A stretch of 64,000 bases of DNA from Blastocladiella emersonii ATCC 22665 (Eukaryota; Blastocladiomycota; Blastocladiomycetes; Blastocladiales; Blastocladiaceae), in the NCBI GenBank assembly GCA_025594325.1, contig JANHCV010000009.1, positions 1,612,001 to 1,676,000 on the forward strand, in the 5' to 3' direction. The notes under the pieces were generated by a model. It searched no databases, was not told where the DNA came from, and worked only from the letters and a program-made list of their open reading frames with translations. This document shows, one piece after another, positions 55,010 to 64,000 of the stretch. Position 1 is the first letter of the stretch. Each line of letters starts with the position of its first letter. A program made the translations under genes and the position numbers.

Positions 55010-56505
55010 GGCGATTGAGGCAGCGCATTAGCTGTTGTCCGGGAGCGCGAGACGCGGAGCGGCGCGTTCACAGAGGGGCTGGTCAAGTCCGGTCAGGTGA
55101 GCTCCGCTGAGTGGCGCAACGCGGTCGGTGCTTTCCGGTTGTCCCGCGCGCCTCCTCGGTGCTTCCTATCTTCGCTCCAAGGGGCTTCGGTGGCCCTCTT
55201 TCGAACGCGCTGATACGCTATAGAAGTCGATGGTCGCTTGCTGGCGGATCGTCGCTGGTCGGCGACGTTCTGGGCTCGGCTCAGCACGGCGGCACCCAGT
55301 GCGTTACACAACGCGTCGCTCAGGGAGGGCTGTGTGTGAGTCGCCGAGGATGCGATTGAGTTCGAGTTTGGAGAGAGGACACACGGGAAGCGAAAGACAG
55401 AGAGCATAATGCTAGCAACATATTCTCCCAGCGGAGCCAGTTGCCCCGCCCCGAGGGCCAGGGATCATAAAGTAGCGATACACTGCTCCGCGCGACCACG
55501 GAGGGTGGAACCAAAGCGCACGTACCCATGATACGTACCACAAGGCGCACCCACGCGCTCCGCGCGGATCCCTCTAGCGGGTACGTCACCCGGTCATCGA
55601 GGAGGACCGCGCGAGGCAGGGTACGCACCGAAACCGAGACCCGGCACGTTGATGCGAAGTGAAAAGAGGGAGGAGGTGCAATAATCCAAGTGAAAACGTG
55701 CGCGGCACGAAACCCCCACCACCGTCCGCTGAGATCCCGCCAGGGCAGCTTATTTCCTTCACTGCCAAGGCTGCTCCGGCTCGGCACCCCCGATGGACAA
55801 TGGACGAGCTATCGCGACCCGCCGGGAACGAAGAGCACACGGGAACAACAAGTGGTGGATTCGCTAGGCTCGCAGCAGGAGGACCACACCTTCTTTCGGT
55901 GTGGCCGCCGCGGAGACGACTCGAATGCCTGCGTATGTCCGCGCCCACGCCGCATCGGGCGACGAAGACCCTGCCCGGACGCGTCGTCTATCGGCGTCAG
56001 AGTGCGACAAGGGCTCCGCCCAGGTCGTGCCGAGAGACACGTAGGGGCAGCGCCGCAGCTGGAAGTGGTGTGCAGGCGGACCGAGGGGTCGGGTCTCGGT
56101 TCATGGGGTAATGACATTGCATGGAGTGTGCGGGGGTGAGAGAGTTGGTGGGTGGCGAACAAGCGGTCGGGAGGAGAGCGAGGAGGCGGACCGGTTCTAA
56201 ACGCGTCGGGCTGCCACACGTCGAGGACCTCGCGGCGACCGCGAACACACGAGCAACACGTCCGTCGGGTCCGTTCGGTGAACAAAATAAGAGGCCGCCT
56301 CCTGAAAGAGTCTTGGCGCGCTTGGTGCAACATTCGAGAAGGGAAACGGCAAGCGACGCGTCCGACGCGCGCGGAACAAGCGAGGTGGGCGACCATGGCG
56401 CGTCGCGGAAGTGGAGGTAGGACGACCGTGGCCGGAGTCGGTGCAGCGAGATATTTCGGCGAGGAAACGTGCCGAGGACACAAGAGGCGAGCCTGTACGT
56501 CGTAC

Positions 56506-56905
56506 CTCCGTCGAGGTGGATGCGGGCCACGTCAGCTTGACACGGGGCGTGACGGCAGAAAACAACGGGGAATCCTCGATTGACGCCGCGTGCGATGCGG
56601 CAAGTGAGATACGGGTGCCGTTTTGGGGGTTGGCCGGGAGGCTTTCTGCGTCGTCAAGTGGCTGCATGTTGAGGATCTCGCGCAAGGGGCTCCGCGCGCG
56701 CAACTCGGCGAGCACCGCCGGTACCGAGCGCCATGAGGACGAGTAAGACGAGCAACGGTGCAGAAAGCGATCAAGGGAAGCGCTAGAGCGGGAGATAACG
56801 GAGAAGCGAAGAGGGTTCGGAGTGCCAGCGGGGGTGGTGGCACCGCGAAGGCGCGCGAGAGCGAGCCTGTCCAGAAGGACGGCCGGGAAGGTCGGTAAGA
56901 TACAT
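56506..56905 (-). pseudogene. F-box-like gene remnant 1 (right arm copy)
   Basis: Mirror copy of 35687-36086 carrying the same one-base shift after MYLTDLP. Confidence 0.4.
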
Positions 56906-58138
56906 TGCAGCGAGTGGGGCAGCCACGAGAAGCCGTGGTGGGGATAAAGAGGGCAGGTCTAGTGTGATGCGGGTCGGCAACGTCGCCGGCGAGCGAGGGC
57001 ACCAAGCGGAGCAGCCGTCCCACGTGAAGCTGCGACGCGACGCGTTTCGGCGCGCTTCCCGTGACGTTGCTCTTTGCCCTGCTTGGGACAAGGTGCATCG
57101 GGCGCGTCTCCGGATTGCCCCGTCAGGGGCCGTCGCTCTGCGGCACGAGTTCAAACGCGGCGACGGACCACACCGTGCGCTCGCAGCGGCCGCGAGGGAG
57201 GGACGGCTGCTCGCGCTCAAACAGTCGCCCCCGCGGATGGATGGGATCGTGAGAATGGACGATGAATCAGCCTCGTAGATGATAAGGCTGAGAAACTAGG
57301 ATGTAGAAGCCATGTGGATGGATGAAGGCCAGCTCGCGAGCGCGACGAGCGGGTTCTGCGCTCAAGGTTCACAGTGGCAGTCACATCCTCAACCTTGGTC
57401 GCCATCTGCTGCTTGCTCCAACGGCCCAGTAGTGCGGCATGAAGGCTCAAGGAAGAGTCTGGAGCGGGTGCCACCATCGCGGAGCACTCGCCACAGGGCA
57501 CCGCGGGACTCCTGCACCGGCCCAAGATGCGGTGCGGGTCGGCAGCGGCGCGTTGCAGGCACTGTCGGGTGCGATTACGAGTCGCTTTGGGTGCTGTAGA
57601 GAGAGGAGCAGCGACGTCCGATCGCGCCAGCAGCGGTTGAGGCGGCCATGGGAACGCGGGGGAGGCTCGGCGGCGACGTGCCGGTCGCGTGCGTGGCGGC
57701 GCCGGAGCCCTTCTCCACCTCCCCAGCTAGCCAGCGACTGTTGCTCGCCGCCGGGGCGCACCTTGCGTAGTCGCTCGTGCCATCGACTCGACCCAAGGGA
57801 CTCGGCCTACACGCGGTACGGCGCCGCGGGACACGGAGCGCGAGACACACGCGCTGCTCGCGTGATTCCGCGACGCGTCTCTCCTGTCTCGCACCGCGGC
57901 CACGTGCGGTTGTCTCCAATCGTCCGTCACGCGGTGCGCGACGCGTCGCCGGTGCATCGTTGCTCTTCGCGTGCGCGGCACTCGCATCCGTCCCCGTCCC
58001 CGGCCGGCCTCTCAAAAGCGCGCCCGCCCCCGCGAGCCGGTCGCTTCTCTCCCCATGCTATCCCCGCTCGGTAGCAGACTCCATACCTCATACCCGCCAC
58101 GCAGCCGAACGCCCACCGCGACCACGACTACCACCACC

Positions 58139-60454
58139 ATGGACCCGATCGCCATCATCCTGGCCCTCGGCCTCGCGCTCATGGCCCTCTTCTCGACCAT
58201 GCAGGGCGCCGCCGCCTTCGCCATCCCCGCCGTGTCCGCCACCGCTACCTCCGCTGCTGCCGCGCCCGTGTGCGCGTACCCGTCCGCCCTCTACCTCATC
58301 GCCGAGGTGTGCCCCCGCGCCTCTGCCCCGCTCGTGCCCTCGGCCTCGACAACCTCGACTACTACTCCCGGAAACGCCATCTTCGACTTCATCGCGACCA
58401 AGTTCGACTTCAACCTGTACCCCGCCGACTCGATCGACGGCACCTACGACAACTCGGCCGACTTCCCCGCGACCCGCACGGGCTGCGGCTTCATGGCCTT
58501 CCTCAGGCCCTCGATTGGTACGTCTCCACCCTCTACTCCCTCTCGTCGCGGAATCGCCCGTGGTCCCGGCTCTCCCCAAGCTCGCGGGTGGCGCGTCGCG
58601 CGCCGACGTGTGCTGCGAGACGCGTCGCTCAAAGCCGGGAGACGCGCCACGTGGGCCCGCTTTCACCTCCCTTCGCCGCCCCTCCCCTCGCTCGCTCTCT
58701 CTCTCGATGGCCATGAAACTCACACTCCATGGCCATGTATCGCAGACTACTACGCGCAACATGTGCGCACCACCGCCACCTCGACTGCCGCGGCCGCCGT
58801 GACCGCGGTCTCGTCGTCCTACGACTTTTTCGGCGCGACCTCGCTCGCCACCCTCGACTTCACCGACTTCCTCAACCCGACCGACTTCACCATCATCTCG
58901 TCCTGCGGCCCGCTCGCTCCACGCACCAACTACAACTACAACTACATCCCGTGCGCGTCGCGCGCCAGCCCCATGGGCATCGACTTTGCCAAGAACCAGA
59001 CGCTGCCGGTCGCCCTCAAGGTCGCGGCTACCGCAGCCACGCCTCGGGTCGCTACACCCGCACCCGTCTGCATCACCATGGGCGGTGGCAAGCTATGCAG
59101 CCCCGCCCTCCACGTCGCGACGACGCTGACCGCCGGCCACGCCGCGGCCGCCCTGTCCGACCTGTACTCGGCCCTCAAGGAGCCGACGCTCCGGCTCACC
59201 AAGACTCTCACCCCCCTACTCGACTACTCGTACCTCCGCGCTCTTTCCTCCATTATTGTAATCCCCAGCACCCTCCTCCCCACCGACTTTGTCGCCCTGA
59301 CTACCACCGGCCTCGTTGCCGTCGCTCGACTCGACTACCTCATCACCATCGTCGCCCTGACCATCGTCTTCGGCTTCGTCACCTCGCTCGCGCTGCGCCA
59401 CGCGCGGCCCACCTCCAAGATCGACTCGGGCGTCCACGACGACCTCGACGCGTGCGACTCGGACCTCCTCGATGGCCACGCCGCGTGCGACGCGTGTGAC
59501 TCGACCGTCGCCGACTCGGACGCCGAGACCCTCGTCGACGCGTGCCCCAACCACTCCACCAACCTCAAGTCAGACCTCGAGACCAACCGGACCGACGACG
59601 ACGACATGACCGTGTCGGGCAGCACCACCGCCACCACGTCCGACTCGACCTGCACCATCTCGCCCGCTTCGGTCCTCGAGCTGTCGGTCCTCGACATCGA
59701 CACCATCAAGTCGGTGACCGTGCCCGAGTCCGAGATCCTGGGACAGTTCCCGACCACGAAGGACACCCCTGCGCGCGACACCGTCTCGCGCCCCACTACC
59801 CCGACTGAGCTCGCCCCTGACGCGGGTCTCGCGCAGTCGATCGGCTCGGTGACGCCGACCATCCTGTCCAAGAACATCAACATCAACAACACCAAGCCGG
59901 TGGCGGCGGCGCTCGACGCCGAGGTCGCGCTGGCGACGGGCATCACGATCCCCGCGAGCGACCTCGCCTCGCGCCCCACCACCCCGACGGTCGGTCTCGA
60001 CATCGAGGCGTCTATGACCATGTCCAAGACCCTGCCCGACGGCTACGAGAGCGGCTACGAGACCGACGCCTCGTGCTCCGACAGCGACTCGTCGGACGAG
60101 GACCCGTTCGGCTTCGAGATCCGCGGCGCCGCCTCGATCGACCGGCTGTCGTGCTCGGCCCTGCTCTTCAACGGCACCTTCATGCCACCCTCGGTCTCCG
60201 CCGACGTGTTCGCCCCCGTCCTCGCCCTCGTCGAGCCGCTCGCGCCCGCGCACGAGGTCGCGCCCGCCCCGCCGTCCCGCGCCATCAATAAGTCCAAGAA
60301 GAAGTCGACGGCCGCCAAGAAGCCCGCCGCCGCCGCCACCGCGTACGCGTCGCCCTCGTCGTCGGACTCGGAGCTGGCTGCCGAGTACGTCTCCGTCAAC
60401 GCGGCTGACGTCGTCGACGAGATCCACGAACACCGTCCGACCCGTGAGAATTGA
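58139..60454 (+). CDS. Single-pass membrane protein (right arm copy)
   Basis: Mirror copy of the gene at 32138-34453: exons 58139-58517 and 58746-60454, intron 58518-58745, identical 695-residue product. Just before the acceptor, ATGGCCATG (58707-58715) and CATGGCCAT (58728-58736) can form a 9-bp hairpin with a 12-base loop, in the place where a polypyrimidine tract would normally lie. Whether this copy or the left one is expressed cannot be told from sequence. Confidence 0.65.
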   Translation: MDPIAIILALGLALMALFSTMQGAAAFAIPAVSATATSAAAAPVCAYPSALYLIAEVCPRASAPLVPSASTTSTTTPGNAIFDFIATKFDFNLYPADSIDGTYDNSADFPATRTGCGFMAFLRPSIGTSPPSTPSRRGIARGPGSPQARGWRVARRRVLRDASLKAGRRATWARFHLPSPPLPSLALSLDGHETHTPWPCIADYYAQHVRTTATSTAAAAVTAVSSSYDFFGATSLATLDFTDFLNPTDFTIISSCGPLAPRTNYNYNYIPCASRASPMGIDFAKNQTLPVALKVAATAATPRVATPAPVCITMGGGKLCSPALHVATTLTAGHAAAALSDLYSALKEPTLRLTKTLTPLLDYSYLRALSSIIVIPSTLLPTDFVALTTTGLVAVARLDYLITIVALTIVFGFVTSLALRHARPTSKIDSGVHDDLDACDSDLLDGHAACDACDSTVADSDAETLVDACPNHSTNLKSDLETNRTDDDDMTVSGSTTATTSDSTCTISPASVLELSVLDIDTIKSVTVPESEILGQFPTTKDTPARDTVSRPTTPTELAPDAGLAQSIGSVTPTILSKNININNTKPVAAALDAEVALATGITIPASDLASRPTTPTVGLDIEASMTMSKTLPDGYESGYETDASCSDSDSSDEDPFGFEIRGAASIDRLSCSALLFNGTFMPPSVSADVFAPVLALVEPLAPAHEVAPAPPSRAINKSKKKSTAAKKPAAAATAYASPSSSDSELAAEYVSVNAADVVDEIHEHRPTREN

Positions 60455-60731
60455 TAACGCACCAGATGATGGTCGATGGCGTGCCCCCTCGCGCGTCAGG
60501 TCCTGGATGGAGCTCGAGGGCAAGCTGCGTCGACTGGCGCGCCTGTTGCCGGCCGCCGCGGATCGGCCAGAGGCCGACGGCCGGGTCGAGCGGGTCCTGG
60601 CCGAGCGCAGTGAGCCTGGACGACGCGGCCGCGGTCGTGGTCGCGGTCGTCGAGATGGCGGGCGTCGGCGCTGGCGCAGGCTTGATGGCCGACGCGCTCG
60701 AGCGGCGGCGCAGGGCTGGTTCTGGCTGCAG

Positions 60732-61259
60732 CTACGACGCGATGGGAACGGGTACGCACAGCGGGACGGGCGACGGGACCGATGCCGCCTCGGCGGTCGT
60801 GCCGGCGGCCGTCATGAGGGTGGCGGCGGGCTCGAGGTCAATGTGCGGCGACGGGGGCGGGTCGTCGGCAGGACGCGGCGCGGGCGACGACGGCAGGTTG
60901 GACTCGGTGCTCGTCCACAGCGGGCTCGAGTCGCCATGCTGCTGCTGGGGCTCGGCAAGCGACTACGTGAGACACACGACGACAGGTCAGTGATTTGCGT
61001 ACATCCCGCTCCCGACCGTCCGCAAACGCACCTTGCCGACCATCGGCTCCGGGCTGAGCGGCCTCGACATGATGGGGCTGATCAGCTTGCCGCTGTCGCC
61101 GTAACCGTACTCGCCGCGCTCAACCTGCTGCGCGGCGTCGAGGAACGGGTCGATGGACGGCGGTGGGGTGTGCGCGTGCTCGCGCTGGTCGTCGACAGTC
61201 GGCGAGCGCGAGCCCGAGTACGTGTCGTCGGTGCCGGTACCCGACTCTTCCGTTGTGAG
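60732..61259 (-). pseudogene. Ser/Pro-rich gene fragment (right arm copy)
   Basis: Mirror of 31333-31860, identical by translation, with the intron at 60963-61031. Confidence 0.3.
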
Positions 61260-61457
61260 CCGCGACCGCGCGCCAGTTGCGCTCGAGGAACGGGTCGACG
61301 AGCGGTGGCAGGCTCGGGTTCGGACCGCGAGCTCGCTGCTGGCGTTCGGCCGTCCTGATGGTGCACTCGCGCCGCGCGAGCCGTCCCTCGGCGTCGGGGA
61401 CCCTTTGGCGGCACCAATGGGGTGCCGGGCCAAGATGTGCTGCGCCGTTTTTGCTGT

Positions 61458-61666
61458 GGACCGACCGACCAGTCCAGAATCCCGTCGCGCGTGCCCCATA
61501 CGTGCGCGTGGTCACGGCGGTACCCAGCGACGACAAGGTCGTCCCGCCACGCGAGCTCGGTCGGGATCTCGGCGTGGTTCGGGATCCACCACAGCAGCGA
61601 CCCGTCGGACGGCCGCACCACGCCAATCGAGTTGTCCTCGGCCAGCGTAATGAGCGCGTCCGGCAA
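61458..61666 (-). pseudogene. WD40-like fragment (right arm copy)
   Basis: Mirror copy of 30926-31134 with the same translation; the same defects are present, so the decay preceded the duplication or was copied by conversion. Confidence 0.4.
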
Positions 61667-64000
61667 TGGCGTTCTAGATGGCCAAGTGATCCAGCCAGCA
61701 GCTCCCCTTGGGCGATCGGTCCACGGCCGCATGATCCAGCTCGCCCGTCAGCGGGTGCGCCTCGACCAGCGCCCGGTACTCGGCGATTTTACACGACTTC
61801 GTCGACCGAGTTGGTGTTGGCAGGTCAGCGTCTCGCGGAGACGCAGTTCGTGCAATAATCAACACTGACCGAGCATGACGAAACACGTAATGCACCGCGC
61901 ACAAACCGCTGGCCCACCGCGCAGCGGGTCCCCGCCGACCAGTGGCGCGATGCTGCTCAGGACTAGGACGAGGTTGAGCATAGTGCGCTCGAAGATAAGA
62001 TTGCAGCAAGTTACGGTGGGTCAAGGGACCGATTCATGGAGAGTTGGTGGCGGGTGGGGGGTCGGGCGAGAGACCGAACGGACAACATGTCGTCCTTCGC
62101 CGCCATCGCTTAATCGTTTTGATGTTGTCGGCGGTCCCCCTCCAAGATCGTCGATGACGGCGGCGCAAAGGAGAAAAATGTCTCCAAGTGTCTCCAAAAC
62201 GCGTGCCCGGAAAATTGGGAAATTGTCTCGCGCACGCTCACGTGACGGTGCGACGCGTCGTCGTCCCGCGTGTCTCCCTCCCTCCCTCCCCTCGTTCCGC
62301 CGCGGAACTCGAAACACCGCGAAACAAGGAGGCGAGTGTGACCAGCGACCTTCGCTCCTTCTTGCGCGTCGAATCAAGCCATGAATGACACTGACTGCAT
62401 CGCGCTCACGGAGAGCTCACGGAGTGCACGTCGTGTGGGCCTCAGTCTCCTCCCTATGCATCAATCTCATCTTGCGACGCGACGCGACGCGACGGGCAGG
62501 GCCTCGGCCGGCAGCCCGGATCCAGTGCCACCACGAGTGCGCCGCCGCACACCAGGTACGCAGCCGTCGTTGTGGCTCGGATCTGCCTCGCCTTGGCGCT
62601 AACGTCGGGTCACCGCGCGTGTGTAGGCGCGTCGGTCCGGTCCGGTGCTTAAGAAGTACCTACCAGCTACGTCAAGTCCAGCAGCTCGGCGATCGTGATC
62701 CAGCTGTCGTCGTACCTCGCGCCTACCCGAGCTACGGCTTCGCCAACACGCTGTTCCGCGTCATGGGCACGCTTCTCGGCACGCACGCTCGTCAACAACG
62801 TCGAGAACGGGCCGCTCGGGTAGCGCCTCGTACCAGCAACACGTCCCATGGAGCCGCCTTTACCGCAACCGCGACCGGGCGCCGCGATGTGTCGCACGAT
62901 CTGGCCGAGTTCACGTCGTGCTGCGTGGCGGGGCGGGTCCGGCCATCAACGCATCGCGCCTACGCGCCAAGGTACCTCATCTCATGATCCCGCCACGGAG
63001 TGAGCTCGCGGCTCACGAATTGCATGCATGTGAAGATTCTCCGCGGGTGTCGATCCACAAGTTCGACTGATGGTGCCCATGGTCGAGCTCGTGCTGCTGA
63101 CCCGCCGTCGACTCGGTCGCACGTTCCGCCGCGGCAGCCGCGTGGCACGGCTCGACTTGCTCGAGTCGGCACCAAGTACGGCTACGTCGAGCTCGGCGGT
63201 GCGCCAATACGACAGGTACGGCGACGTCACGGCCGAGACACGTGCCGCTGATCTCGCTCTGACCTCATGCTCCCGGTCGTGTAGGCGGATCGGGCTCGCG
63301 CTCTCAACGGCCATCATCAAGGCTAGCCAGCCGTCGAAGCCGATCTGTCGTCGCATGCCGTTTCGGCATCGACTCCAACGCGCTCGTTCTCGGCTCGCGG
63401 CGCGGCGCGGCGCGGATCAAGTTGCTCACCAAGTTTGTCCAAACAACAGCAGCAGGCCGATTATGCGTCGCACAACTTCCCGGTCAAGTGCTAGTACTCG
63501 AGGGCGCCGCGCGTGCTCACGCTCTCGACGAGACGCGCTGCTCAAGCTCGGCGGGTTTATCTCATCGGCGACGGCAGTATCAACAAGGGTGCGCTCATGG
63601 CCATAGCGCGGACATTCAGAAGCCACCGACCACTCACTCGCGCGCCGACTGTAGAGGGATCGGTACTCGACGACTCGCGCGTCAGCATCATCAGCTCATG
63701 GTCAGCGTTACACTCTTCATCGACATGAAGGCCCTCGCGGCCGCGACGGCCGCCGTGCCCAAACCGTCGCTCGAGCACTCGTCGTGGGTACGCTCGCACG
63801 CCCGAGTCCAGTAACGCGTCGCCCGCCGCGACCGCCCGTGCTCGCTCTCCCTCGTGTAGATGCCCCTCCCCCGGTGCGGGCCTAGTACCCTCCTGGCCTA
63901 GTTCTCTCCCTCGGCACGCCCTTTGCGGCACGAGCCCTCGCCGTAAGCAAAGCGTAAGCACCGCCCACACCTCCCCCTTCATGCGCTCGTTCGCCCCAAC

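Larger units (their letters stand above)
49278..64000 (-). repeat. Right arm of the giant inverted repeat
   Basis: Reverse complement of 28592-43314, continuing to the last base of the window, so the true arm is at least 14.7 kb. The inner boundary is 49278. It carries mirrored copies of all genes and pseudogenes of the left arm. Confidence 0.95.

Noticed and set aside
28592-64000. Inverted repeat as a simple read or assembly fold-back
   Set aside because: A 5,963-bp unique spacer and two mismatches at the inner edge do not fit a missed-adapter palindrome. Assembly error is not excluded and is listed as a check.
28592-64000. Organelle inverted repeat (chloroplast or mitochondrial)
   Set aside because: No rRNA, tRNA or organelle genes; spliced GC-rich nuclear-type genes and a fungal gene set.

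Overview
The window is GC-rich eukaryotic nuclear DNA. Genes are spliced with short introns (mostly 60-77 nt, donor GTACG or GTAAG-like, branch-like CTAAC or CTGAC, acceptor TAG/CAG). The families present (DUF4470, DUF4246, an ABCC transporter, a P5B ATPase, a chitosanase) point to a fungus. High GC and strongly GC-ending codons would suit an early-diverging zoosporic lineage such as Blastocladiomycota; that placement is inference.

Positions 1-24,900 are mostly ordinary gene space. They hold an incomplete unknown gene (2-904), a broken DUF4470-type gene (1147-4740), about 3 kb of degenerate DNA with a coiled-coil pseudogene (6464-7249), an F-box-like gene (7747-8661), a secreted GH46-type chitosanase (8825-10195), a P5B ATPase (10339-15024, minus), a DUF4246 gene (15594-17302, minus), an ABCC transporter (17986-23386) and a GNAT acetyltransferase (24115-24876). 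Five of these were resolved to exon level, with all phases closing. There is no operon logic: the genes look like independent surface, wall and transport functions.

From about 25 kb onward the sequence becomes a patchwork of frameshifted remnants, chiefly of an F-box-like family and WD40-like fragments. Position 28592 onward is dominated by a very large inverted repeat. Position x on one strand pairs with 92592-x on the other, from 28592-43314 (left arm) to 49278-64000 (right arm, running off the window). Arms are at least 14.7 kb and look identical except for two mismatches in the last 25 bases before the 5,963-base unique spacer. Each arm has only two uninterrupted genes, both unrecognised: a 695-residue single-pass membrane protein and a 427-residue protein. 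The spacer holds a frameshifted paralog of the membrane protein and a degenerate channel-like gene cut exactly at the right junction.

The point of most interest is this palindrome-like structure. It could allow the spacer to invert by recombination and its arms to be kept identical by gene conversion. No RNA gene, CRISPR array or complete transposon was recognised.
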